Assembly: GCF_963678975.1 (NCBI RefSeq)
Contig: NC_089285.1
Span: 9,596,694 to 9,660,693, forward strand
Length of the DNA stretch: 64,000 nt
Direction: 5' to 3'
DNA from: Dysidea avara
Taxonomy: Eukaryota > Porifera > Demospongiae > Dictyoceratida > Dysideidae
Made by a program: the position numbers and the translations under genes. This document shows positions 23,318-35,400 of the stretch, one piece after another. The notes below the pieces were generated by a model. It saw only the letters and a list, made by a program, of their open reading frames with translations. It ran no database searches and was not told where the DNA came from. Each line of letters opens with the position of its first letter. The stretch's first letter is position 1.

Positions 23318-23610
23318 ACCTTTTAATGTAACCCCAACGGCTTTTTTAAAAGCTAATCTTACATCTCTAAAGAATATTCACCTATGACTATAATATATGT
23401 CCAGCTTCTAGCACCTCGGAAATTATTGTGAAGATAAAGCAACAAGTAAACCAGCAACAATGACACCATTTTTACAAGTTGAAAAGGTAACAATATACAG
23501 TAAACTAAAGTTAATAATAATCAGATTCTTATACAAGTACAATTAACTGAGGAAAAATCAGCAAGCTAAGATAGTTTTAAGTGATCATAAAAGTATTAAG
23601 GAGAGGAGGT
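23318..23610. other. No feature recognised
   Basis: Spacer between the Tc1-type gene and the opposed BEN-like exon; no repeat or coding structure seen. Confidence 0.4.
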
Positions 23611-23986
23611 TTACTGTCCAATGGACTCCCAACAGTCCTTCCAAGCATCCTCCCATTCACTACGTGTCTTGTACAGTTTTGGGACTGCTGCTCTATATAC
23701 AACTTCTTTCAAGTCAGTCAGTTCCTTTTCAGGGAGCCGGTGATAATATTTTGTTCCCATCATCGTACACGCTGCCATGACATTTTTACCAAAGAAAGAC
23801 TCTTTGGCAAGGTTTACTGAAAATCTAGTGATATTTTTTACTGTAATGAGACGATCGTATTTTTGTGCAACTTCATTAGTTGGGATTAGCTTGGTTTTAT
23901 CGATTGCAGGTAAAACACATTTTTGACTGGAAATCTTGATGGAGTTTCCTTCTGATGATTCCCCTCCTACAAAATCATTATTTGGG
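23611..23986 (-). CDS. BEN-domain-like terminal exon
   Basis: An open minus-strand frame with no ATG of its own: after a strong pyrimidine-tract acceptor (TTTCCTTGTCTCCCCTAG) it reads NNDFVGGESSEGNSIKISSQ, then PTNEVAQKYDRLITVKNITR, FSVNLAKESFFGKNVMAACT, MMGTKYYHRLPEKELTDLKE, and ends AWKDCWESIGQ and a stop (23611-23613). The pattern of a hydrophobic NLAKESFFG helix, a CTMMG turn, LPxxEL and a final W..CW.SI matches BEN domains, which bind DNA or chromatin proteins. Upstream exons are not found. A hAT element has inserted in the intron only about 20 bp before this acceptor. It may be a host gene or one copy of a repetitive BEN family. Confidence 0.65.
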
Positions 23987-24009
23987 CTAGGGGAGACAAG
24001 GAAACAGTG

Positions 24010-26688
24010 CAGGCCCGTACGCAGGGGGGGCGTTCGACCGAACCCCCTATTTTGGTGGTCTTAAATTAACTTTGTTTATAAACGCTAAATAAAAACCTTA
24101 TTCGCTGTACATCACGCTATTCATACGTGGCAACTAGTGAACGGTTCGGAATGTCTTGCCACGATGCCATGCGAGATGCCACGATCGAGGTGGAAGCCAT
24201 AATCCATCGTGCACGAATATAATTATTATAAATATATCTTTTGGCGTTTAATCAATTAAGAGTTTTAATGACCTGCACGTGGTGGTTGTGATACACGTAT
24301 TTAAGCGCCTTCATGAAGCGGATTCACAATAATGATTCTGATATAAGAAGCTACTTTCCTACTACAAAGAAATCAGTGGAAAATGAAGGAAATCAAGGTA
24401 AGCCATTGTACAGCTAGTACTGCTGGCCAGCTGCATCGTGACTGTATGCAGGCTGCTGATGCTCTGAAGGATTCCATTGTCAATCCAACATCATGTCGAA
24501 TTGACATTATCAGTGACACTCGGCTTCAAACTCGCATAATTCAGAATAAACATATTCTCCAACAAATTGTCCGTGCTGTCCTTTTTTTGGGAAAGCAACG
24601 CTTGGCATTTCGCGGGGACAAAGAAGACATAAACTCATCTAAAAATCCCAGGAATTTTTTGGCGCTATTGAAAGACTACGCGGAGCATGATGAAATACTA
24701 AAGGCTCATTTGCAACATCCACAAGCTAGAAATGCAACGTACATATCCCCAAGATCACAAAATGATATCATTGATGTTATAGGGATTGATATAATACAGG
24801 CCAACATTATTGAAGAAGTTAAAAAAGCTGAATTTTATTCTGTGCTTGCTGATGAAGTGTCTTCTCACAATACAGAACACCTACCAATTTGTGTTAGGTT
24901 TGTTGATGGCAATTTTGAAATCAGGGAGGATTTTATAGGTTATGCGAAATTAGAGAAGGTTAGAGCACAAGATATTGCAAATGCGATCAAAGGAATGCTG
25001 TTGGGGGCTGGACTTTCACTGAATGAACTGCGAGGTCAAGGTTATGATGGAGCATCAACTATGGCCGGAGAACGATCAGGTGTTCAAAAAAAAATCCGAG
25101 AAATTCAGAGCAAAGCTTTATATACTCATTGTGCTGGTCATTCACTGAATCTTGCAATCATAAATTCTTGCTCTGTTTCGCCAATACAAAACTGCATTAG
25201 CCAAGTAAAGGGAATTACAATATGGATCAAGTCTTCTCCCAAGCGAGAAGAGCTCTTGAAAACAGTATATCATAAAGGAATTCAGTGTGGGGCTGTTCAG
25301 TCACGTTTTCCACTGCTGAATGTCTGTATAACTCGCTGGGTAGAGAATATTGATGGCTGGGAGAGATTTGCTTTAAGTCACCCTTTCTTGCTTCACATGT
25401 GCGAGGTCATTATATACGGTGATGACAATTTTGAATTGTTTAATGACAATTGGGCTGCTGATGATAAAAGAAATGCCATGGCTTACCTTAAGATCTTGGA
25501 ATCATTTGAATTTATTTTTTGCTTGGTAGCATTGCAACGTTCCCTTTACTACTTGAAAGAAGTAGCAGTAAAGCTTCAAGGGAAAAATCAAGATATTGTA
25601 TCTGGAGTTGCACACGTTGAAGAAGCATCCAGAAACCTAAACTCTTTGAGGGAAAAAGCAGATGAGTATACTCATAGAATATTCGAGCACAGTAGCAGAA
25701 TTGCAGCAAAATCAAACATTGCCATAACTATGCCACGAGTAAGCCAAAGACAAAGTCACCGAGCAAATACACAGTTTACTTCCATAGAGGATTACTTCAA
25801 AAAAGTAGTGATCATTCCCTTCCTCGATCATCTAATCAGTAATCTGTCATATAGGTTTGACGCACATATGAATCAGGCAGCTGGAATTCAGAGATTGATT
25901 CCTACCAATATTACAGAAGAGTTAGCCACCTGCAATATCAGAGAAGCTGTGAATTTTTATAAGGATGACTTGCAAAATCCTGATGTTATAGATGAAGAGT
26001 TACATCGCTGGAAATTGAAATGGCTTGCTATTGCAGACAGACCTCAAACTCTTTCAAGTACACTAAAAGAATCTGGCAGCTTTCCAAACATATTTACCTT
26101 GCTAAAACTTTTTGCAACGTTGCCATTAACATCGTGTTCATGTGAACGTTCTGCCTCTGCTCTCCACAGATTAAACAACTACATGCGATGCTCTCAAACT
26201 GAACAAAGATTGACTTCACTGGCATTGATACATAGCAATTACGATGTCAAGATTGATGTAGATACTGTTTGCAAGAAGTTCATAGAGAAACACCCTCGAA
26301 GGATTGAACATGTTAACATGTTATTTAGCAATACAGATTAGCAAGAGTGTATCTAGCTATATAGCAAGGTATGTCTTATTATAACTACGTAAGTACTAGC
26401 TAGCTAGCTATATGAAGTTTTGTACATTATATTACAGACAGTTGTTATCATCTGCTAAATAGGTACGTATAGTAGTTATAATGTGTGTTATGGCCACTTT
26501 GCTTTGGTGTGGTGATATACTTATATTATGTGCCATTGTTTGCAGAAACCTTCATTTAGGCATATTTTTAATGTTAAAATATAACAGGTTTGTCAGCGTC
26601 TGGGGGCTGTGCCCCCAGACCCCCACGTCTAGGATCACCTACTAGGTCAAACTAGAACCCCCCTTTTAATTCTCTGCGTACGGGCCTG
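24010..26688 (+). mobile_element. hAT DNA transposon
   Basis: The ends are 15-bp inverted repeats, CAGGCCCGTACGCAG (24010-24024 and the complement at 26674-26688), each followed inward by a G-run. CAGTG flanks both sides directly (24005-24009 and 26689-26693); the usual hAT duplication is 8 bp, so the full 8 bp is not conserved, or the end definition is off by a few bases. The single transposase gene is long and uninterrupted. Confidence 0.9.
24313..26341 (+). CDS. hAT transposase (DUF4371/dimerisation type)
   Basis: A 652-residue frame from 24383, with a likely first exon at 24313-24397 (MKRIHNNDSDIRSYFPTTKK then SVENEGNQ) ending at AAG|GTAAGCC. The body has the DUF4371-type catalytic region (FYSVLADEVSSHNTEHLPIC; GQGYDGASTMAGERSGVQKK; YTHCAGHSLNLAIINSC) and the C-terminal hAT dimerisation segment (LFATLPLTSCSCERSASALH, RLNNYMRCSQTEQRLTSLAL). 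The N-terminal TTF-type zinc finger expected in this group is not apparent, suggesting an internal N-terminal deletion or an unrecognised exon. No stops break the core, so the copy is fairly young. Confidence 0.9.
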
Positions 26689-26904
26689 CAGTGGCATTTA
26701 TTTCCTCAGTGGATGCTTAGTTTGTTGCTCAAGAAAAAGGAACTGGCTATCATGGAGTCCAATCTACTGCACCACAGGAGGTTGGACGTGCTCGTGTGAG
26801 CTGTACATTTTCATGGAAAAAAATCTTTGTTTAGAGACAATTTTTTAAAAACTATAAAAAAAATTTGTTGATTGGTACTTGCGCATTTTCTGTGAACAAG
26901 TGAT

Positions 26905-27170
26905 GGGTACTGATGAAAGCCGGAATGAAACAGAACCACGGCGAAGTTTAAAAATCGTTTTAAACAGATTGTGCACTGTTTCCAACTTTACACAATAACT
27001 AGAATTGTGCTAGAATTAGTTTGCTTCTGATATAGTGCGGTTGTTGAAGGTTTTAACCTGGAAAAAAATAGTACCAAGCTGCAATTGGTACCATTAGAAG
27101 CAGAATTTTTTGCAGATTAACATATCCAAAATCCTCTAAAATCCTCTTCGGGGAAAATTTTTTACGTGCG
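26905..27170. repeat. Left terminal inverted repeat of the Academ-type element
   Basis: About 265 bp matching, in reverse complement, 46554-46694 followed by about 32180-32318. Shared blocks include CTAGAATTGTGCTAGA, TGCACTGTTTCCAACT, AGTGCGGTTGTT, TGGTACCA and AAAATCCTCT. Divergence between the arms is substantial (many point changes), indicating an old insertion. Confidence 0.85.
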
Positions 27171-27356
27171 TTTGAAATTTTTGTCCAAATTAGTCAAAAA
27201 TGTTATAAAGGCACTGATACTTAAGATTAAATTTTATTATGCACCTTATTTATTGTGTTTACTACTGCTTCCACAACACCATTTTAGGTAGCACAATATA
27301 TATATAATAATTCAAGAATTACACATAATAATTGAGTTCATAGTTAGTATACAGAG

Positions 27357-30300
27357 TTATTGTAGTAAATTTTCTGAATCGGTGTTAGTATGCTCTTCTT
27401 CTGTCTCTAGAATTATTTCAACAGCATTATTACATCCTTCTCCTCGGCAGTCTCCACATGCCGCTACACATTTTAGTCCATTTTTATGGCAGGAGCACAA
27501 GTTAGTTCCACATGGATTTCTCGATGTGAGCTTACATTTACATCGAACAAACTTCAGCAAATTTTCTGGCGCTGCCTCCAAATCTGTCATTATTGGTGTA
27601 AAATTTGAACCATTGAGTTTCCAACCCCACTACCTAGGATCCAAAATGTCAATTGATAGCTTCATCCATATTATAACTTGCAAGTGAACCCGTAAACTGT
27701 GATGGAATGCTGCACGTTCTGTGGGTGGAAGCTTTTGAGGATCAAGCAATGATTTGCTTGATGATACCATCTCCATAAATTGATAGCAAATAATCTAATA
27801 CCCACCTGGCCTATCCATTGTGCTGTTGCATTAGTATCGCTCATTGTGAGGGATATCTACCGTACTTCTTCTGACTCCTTCACCTTCTTCAACAGGGAAG
27901 CTTTACCATGGCCATAGGTTGCAGATGTTGTGTCACAGCCACTCCATGCATGCACAAACAGAAGGTTTGAAGTTATTAGTTTTCCAGCTTTGAAAACTAA
28001 ATCACGTACCTTCCATACCTGTGTCTTTTTCTTCTTTGCTTCGGAAGAGAAATAAACATCTGCCATGCCTTCTGTCCAGTGGTACATCAAAAGAACAAGA
28101 ACATCTGTGTCATCTGCCACAACATTAACTTCCTTTCCCTGAGCAGCATAACTTAAAGCTTTTGTGACTATCAGTGTGTCAGCATCTCCTCTACTGGTAT
28201 GAACAATCTGCCCATCAGATTCCAAATATTGGTGGAGCAATGAGATGAACTGACATTTATTGCCTTCATTTGATAAAAACATCTGTTGGTTGGGGTGTGC
28301 TTCCATAAACTCTCTTACTTGAATATCAGCACATGCTTTCCCAAGTCTTCTCTGGTGCTCATGATCTTTTATGGAAGGACCCTGCTTATATCCATCAAAA
28401 ACGACACAACTATGTCCATAGTGTTCTTGCACGTAGTAAACATATATTCCCGCAATATCTTTGTATGTTGCCTTTTTTGGCCATTTAATCCTATGAATAA
28501 GAGCTCCACCATCCAGTACATGAAAAGATTGCGAATTTTGCTCCAAGGTTGGCACATTGCTTGTCAAAACTTTTGCTAATTGTGACTTAGCAGTTTTGCG
28601 CATAGCGTAATCTTTAAATAAAGATGTTGGAATCGGTGTAAGTTCGTATTCAAAGTATGGGGTCATGTCCTCTTCTCTTTGTACAATAGCTATTAACCTG
28701 GAAAACAGCAGGGTTGGGTTTATGTGCACTCTCTGTTTATCAACCTGAACTCCTGGACATAGATGGTCTAAAGATTTAATCTGTTCACTTCTTTTAATCG
28801 ACGCTTCTAAGACATTGACATTATCAAGACACTTCTGAAGTTTCATGCCAACCTCCTCGGTTCTGTCACAGTTGATTCCATCACCATCAGTAGCAGTTAA
28901 ACCAGATGATAAAGAACGAAGCCTGTGTTCATTTAAATGAAATGGTTCGTGTTGATCAAACCATCTTTGAACTGCACTAACATCTTCAAAATCACGGCTA
29001 CTCCTTGAATTTCCTAATTCAATGTGCTGCTCACTTGTTGTGTGCTGTAAATCTGTGATAGCAGTCATGGCATTATGGATTTCAGCACACTTGTGCATGC
29101 CGTAAATCCATTGCAGACGTACAGCTTCTGTCATTCCTCTCCCTCTTGTAAGACCTCCACGGCTCTTTATGGACCTCATTATTACTTGTTCAATGGCTAA
29201 GTCTGTCCATAGTCCTGCCCAGTATCTACTGCTTCTTCGAACGACATGAAATCCATGGTTAATGAAGCACTGATATAGCCACGGATGGTCATTTGGCAAC
29301 TGCAGCATTAGTTGTAAATACAGCCGAGAACTTTTGGCATAGTTAATGTGGCCAGTTGCAGCAAAAAGATTGATCATATTTCCAACTGCAATGAGGTGCA
29401 AATTCCAATCTCTTGTTCTTTCAGCTCTGATAAAAAGCTTCAAAGTTTCCACGTACTCAATATACTGCAGCCATAGCTTAGCTGTTGGTGATTCCTTGGA
29501 GAGCAATGCTTTGTACTTGAGCAAACTGCTTTCTAACTTCATCAATTCCTGTGATTCAGCAATACTAGATACTGACAAAAGCTTGTCTTTAATCCCTTCA
29601 TACAAGCTGCAAATCTTGTCTACCTCAGTGACATCAAGCTTGTCTATATCATTACCAGTCTCTAGTTCTTCATCATTAATGTCTGTACAGCCAGTTTCAA
29701 GCAAGCAAGAGGTTGGTACACCAATGCAGGGGGAAACATTTTGATTATCAACAGACACAGACAGACCTTGCTCAGTGACATTCTCTCCCTCTGCAGGTGT
29801 TTCATGATGACTACTGGTGGTCAAATCTAAATTGGGTATGTTTGGCCAAATTCGTAACATCAATTTATTTACTAAAGCTGCCTCAACTAAGAAATGCCTA
29901 CGCAGTGCCCTAGAAATAGCTTTCCCAGATATTTTCCAGTGCTTCCTCTAATCCAGATCCTTTCATCATTGAGCCAATACTACCTAAGAAGCTCATCATA
30001 ACGTGAAAGCCACCAAGCCTACACACAACATTCAATGACTTTGCCTTGACAATTTCTACAGCTTTAATCCACAAAGGTTGGTCAAAAGTAATACATGGAG
30101 TTGGTATGTTCAGTTCCCTTGCTTGTCTTTGGATATACAGCTAGGTAGAGAAAATACAGGTTTCATCAGATGGATTCAAATCTATTATTGGAAGATAAAG
30201 TATTTCAGATTTTGAAACTGAGTTTTGGCTATCACAGAAAATGTGCTGCATAAAACCTGACCAATTTGGTCTTGGTTTGGCGTGGCTAAATACCCATCCA

Positions 30301-31892
30301 GAATGCCAAAGTAGATTTGAACACAGCATTGAAGGCAAAGTGTAAGGATACTGCAGTTGAACAATGGGCTTATAAAATACTGAAGCTAGGCCTTTATTCG
30401 GAGGGCTTATGTATGGAAATATTGGCACTCCTTTATCTTTAATCAAGCCATTTACCCTCATACGTTTTTGCCTTGTGATTACCCGTGCTTTTAAGGTAAG
30501 TGTGTCTTATCTTCAGGTGTCGAAACAGCAATAATTCCCATTCCATGGAAAGTCCCTTCCCCATCTAGTGTTGCTACGTTATGATCAACATTGTCTGCCA
30601 CCCACTGAGTAAAAGTGCCTGGAAGATACTCAGTCAATGTGTTCTCAAGACTTTCACTTTGAATAACCGACTGCTTGTATCTGATCACTTCATCATAGCT
30701 TACTGAGAAGCCCAATCGTGACAATTCATTGATAAGCCACTTTGATCCAAATACGTGGTCCATCTCAACACCCAAACCAAACAGTGTTGGAGTGATCACC
30801 GACTTTGGTGGAGCTGCCTGCACAATACACTGGCCAATGCTGTTCTGTTTCAATTCAGATGTAACAATAGCTTTTAACAGTGTTTGTAGGTATTGGGGTA
30901 CCCATTTCCTACTTTGTTCTGTGTTTGCAATATCTTCAGTTGTTGGATAATGTTCAGAAGTATATTCTCTGTCTCTAATTTCAGCATGTATGATTTTGGC
31001 TGCAGTAACTACTATACGCTCTGCTTCATCTTCTACATTCGCTTTCCTTTCTGAGTGCCATCTTTCATTTATAATGTACTTTGCCATGTTTCTAAAACAG
31101 ACAACGTTTTCACGTCCTTCAACTTCAGCAAAGAATATAAACTCTTTATAATGTTCCTGTAGCTTTTGTTTTAGCCTTTTGATAGAGTAAACTTCAGATT
31201 CATCAGCAAAATCTACCATTATGCTGTGTAATTCTGATAGTGTGTATGATTCAGAATCAGCTTCAGATTCAAGCCACTGACATAACACATTAAACCAATG
31301 CAGCATTCCTTGATCTTCTGGCCTACCTTGAACCTTTCTATCTGGTATTGCTTTGTCTGGATCTTTGCTTAGCATAAACCGTGATAAACAATTTGAGTGA
31401 TATACTGCTTCTGCTGCGACTAAATCAATACACCCATGAAGACGATTTTGAACTTCAGAACCCCAATTATCCCCTCGCCTATTGCATTGCTCTAGGATGT
31501 TGTTACGCATGGGAAGTGTTGTTACCCTTTTAACCTGTGCTCTGTTTGGATGGCGAGTGTCAAATTCAGCACATTTCCCACAGAACATGCATTCCTCTTT
31601 CCAGTTGAAGTAAGGCAAGCTAGACCTTAATTTTTTGGGGCATGGCAACTCATTGTTACCTGATTCTCTATGCATCATTCTTTTAAGGTCAGTATAGTCC
31701 CTGCGACACTTTTGATGAACTAGAACAGTTCCAATAGGTGTCATGTTAATGCGTTCAGTTAAATAGGTAGTGAGTTCAGACCACTCATGCCTTTTACTAT
31801 ACTCAGTGAGGGTCAAAACATAAATTGCATATCACACAGCAGTCTTCTTGAAACTCAGGAACACATTCTGAGCTGTCTTGCTCCACACTCAT
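27357..31892 (-). pseudogene. Academ-like transposase with XPG-like nuclease and CXC domain
   Basis: One minus-strand gene in several frames. Order: a start near 31892 with a CCVICNL zinc-like motif; CMFCGKCAEF and VYHSNC cysteine motifs (about 31.6-31.4 kb); DHNVATLDGEGTFHGMG (about 30.55 kb), a likely first catalytic Asp region; ITFDQPLWIKAVEIVKAKS with VCRLGGFHVMMSFLGSIG (about 30.1 kb), a likely second. A long frame (29863-27857) ends in a PIN/XPG-like nuclease: LDGGALIHRIKWPK, SCVVFDGYKQGP, GDADTLIVTKAL, VVADDTDVLVLLMYHW and AWSGCDTTSATYGHGKASLL, the last like the FEN1 GCDY.. helical motif. After a gap, 27590-27357 encodes a CXC domain (CKCKLTSRNPCGTNLCSCHK, CGDCRGEGC). Frameshifts occur near 31835, 30485 and 29925, with stops near 30140 and 27855, so this copy is inactive. 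From memory, some Academ lineages are reported to carry XPG-like nucleases. Confidence 0.75.
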
Positions 31893-32432
31893 TTTTATCC
31901 AATCTACAGATTAAACTAATCATATTGCTGCTATATGTTTTGGCTGTAATAACTTACAAAACTGTCATTCAGTCAAATAAACACAGAGTGATTTCCAAGT
32001 TACCAAATAAAAGCCCACCACATCACCAAGGAAACACTGTAAATTCGGTGTAGTTGTAGACTTTTTCAGGTGCCGCCAACATAGTTGACAAACATTTCAG
32101 GTGATGGACATTATGTTTGCTACAAATGAAGGATGAATCTGATACTTTACCCTCTATTATTTATAAATGAATAACTTTTTTTCCCCAAACGATTTGAGAG
32201 AGGATTTTAAGTATGTTGTTCTATAATAAATTCTGAATCTTTTGATACCAAATTTGTCTTGGTACCATTTTTTTCCGGGTATGGCATATTATTTACTTAT
32301 AACAACCGCACTAATATAGGCATGCTAAAAGTAATTTGCTCGACGACTCTATTTAATGCCCACTGCAAAAATGCATCTTAGCTGAACAACGATCATTTAC
32401 ACCGGTTTTCAAGTCCGTTGTCCTATTCAAAT

Positions 32433-35400
32433 TGTAGGGAAGGGGAGAATGACGCTTCACGTTGATGTGATGTACAGGAGCAGGAGGAGTTGACGGACTA
32501 CTAACACTATACCAGCACGTGTTGACTCTTCTATTATTCACGTGACCCAAAACTCAACCCCACAAGCGAAAACACAAAACAATTATACAATACATGCCTA
32601 GGCCTAATACAATGCTAATAATAATAGTATTATATGGGTTGTAGTTAGTCAATCATCGACATCCTCCGGGGCCACGGTTAACTGATTAGTCCAACTCTTA
32701 ATTCGTACGCGAGCCCTTGCAGCAGCATCTCTGGTTGGTCTCTGGTGAACAGGCTCAGAACTAACATCGTGATCATTGTCCCTATCAGTATCTCTGTTGT
32801 CATCACATGTTGTAGGCTCACATGGGGAACTCAACTCAAGAGGGTACAACTTGGCAATTGGTCGGTTTGTTCTCCCTGTGCTTGTCCTTATTTTGGCTGC
32901 TCGAGCATATCCATCAAGGCCTTCCATCAATTCTTCGATCACAGCCAAACGCCATTGTAGTCTGGGTATATCATCATGCACCAGAACGACGTCCCCCACT
33001 TTCACTGATTGTTTAGAAGTACCTGTAGCCTTGTATGCCTCTCGGAGGGAAGTTAAATATTCTCTCTGCCATCTCCTCTGAAAATGATTCAACAATAGTG
33101 TTTGTCTGTTGACCTTGTCACGCAGTGATGTACTGGATAAAAAGGTAGGGTCATGTTGTTCCTCTTCTACGGCTGGGTAAGGTAACATAGTCATGCGTCG
33201 TCCATAGAGCAGGTGCGATGGTGTCAATGGCTCAGGGTCAGTCACATCTGCTGATAGATAGGTCAGGGGGCGATCATTTAGTACTGCTTCAACTTCAACT
33301 ATTAAGGTTTGTAGTACCTCCAATGTAATAAATGACTTTCCCAAGACTTTCCTCAATACCGTCTTCGTAATACCAATCAACCTTTCCCAAAACCCCCCGT
33401 ACCAAGGGGCACGTTTGGGGATAAACTTCCATCTCACGCCCTTGGCATTCAGGGATTCTCCTAGCTTATCTGAGGTAAAAATCTGTTCCAACTCCTTACT
33501 CGCAGACACATATGTAGACGCATTATCGGATATCATCACTTGGGGCAGTGACTTACGTGACACAAATCGGCGGAATGCTCTCAGAAAGGTTTCAACACTC
33601 AGATCACAAACTACTTCTAAATGGACTGCCCTAGACAGACCGCACGTAAATAAACAGATATATACCTTCTCTTCAGTTCCATTGTTCTTCACGTGCAGGG
33701 CTCCGGTGAAATCTACACCCGTAACATCAAACGGCTTACCCTCCTTAACTCTATCAAGTGGCAATGGCGGTGGTTCTGGTACCATGTAGGGTTTTCCTGA
33801 TACCTTACGGCAGGAGACACACTTTCTGATTAGTTGCCTTACTAACTGTCGAGCCGAGGGGATCCAGTATCCTTGTCTTATAGACGTAACTGTTCCAGTT
33901 ACACCTGCATGAAGTTGCTCCTTATGAACAGCCAACACTATCAGCTTTGTCAAGGGATGATGTTTAGGTAGTAGGATAGGAAACTTGGTGTCAGAATCTA
34001 CATGCGCGTTATGGATCCTCCCGCCACAACGTAAATAATCAGAGCTGTCCATGAACAAACGTAGTTGTCTCACGAGAGGTAATCTCTTTCCACGTTTAGC
34101 CCTAATGTTCAAAATTTCCTTGTGGAAGGTGGTGTGCTGACAACTGTGGATCCAGAGAGTAAGTGCCTTGTTAGTTTCATCCACGGACAGTGGACCAATA
34201 TGTCGCTTGGTGGGATTCCTAGTATTATGGACAAATCTGTAAACATGAGCTGACACTCTTAATACTTTCATCAGTGAACTATACTTTGTAAGTTCAATAA
34301 GGTTGTGAATACCTGGGGTTACTGTGTTAGGTAGGTCAGTAGCACTGGTATTTGTCTCCATGACATCGTCATCCACTTGTAGGTGTAGGATCTCACTATG
34401 ATTCCAAGCAGGCCAACGAGTTTCATCTGTGAGCCACGGTGGGCCTTGTTGCCACAAACACGATGAGTTTAGCTGAGCAGCACTCAATCCCCTTGTTAGT
34501 AAATCTGCCGGGTTGTCATTGGTTGGGCAGTAGAGCCAAGGAATATCTGGGAATGTCTTATTAATCTCTTGAACTCGGTTTGAAATGAACTGTTTTAAGC
34601 GTTTCTTACTGTACAACCAATGAAGCACAATTTGGCTGTCACTCCACAGCTTAACTGCGTATTTCTGAAGTAGGTGAGGAAGAGATGAAACAACGAATTG
34701 AGCCAGTCTTGATGCGACAACAGCAGCCATCAATTCAAGTCGCGGAAGTGTGTGTGGCTTGAGCGGTACCACACGTGATCTGGCCAATACAAAGCAGGTG
34801 TGCTCACCAGTTCTAAGAAATGCAATGGCACCATAGGCCTTCATACTGGCATCTGCAAACACATGTAATTCTACTGGCTGGGAGTATGTTGGTCCAAAGT
34901 AAAATCTAGGTATTGTAATCTTACTGGTATCTTGTAGATCCTCAGCTATCTTCCACCATCTGTTTGTGTGTTCTGGGAACAATGGGTCATCCCAAGCGAT
35001 ACCTGATCTCCATAGATCCTGCATTAAAATCTTTGCTTGAATTGTGACCGGTGACAAAATTCCTAAAGGATCATATACCTTTGATGAAAGTTGGAGTACT
35101 AAACGTTTAGTGACAGGTAGTGGTACTTCTGTGTTGGATAGAAACTGTTTAGGGGTGAAGCTAATGGTGTCAGTAGCTGTGTTCCACAACAATCCTAATA
35201 GGTTTACAGTAACATCACAATCAGCTGTTCCCTCAGCCACTGTAACAGCTTGCAGTTGTGAGCTGTTAGATGCCCATGATCTCAAATTGAATTGGGCTTG
35301 TGTCATTATGAATCGGGCTTCTCTGTAATACTTAATAGCTTCTGCTTCGGTACTACATCCACTAATGACGTTATCCACGTAGAGATTCTGCTTCATGTCC

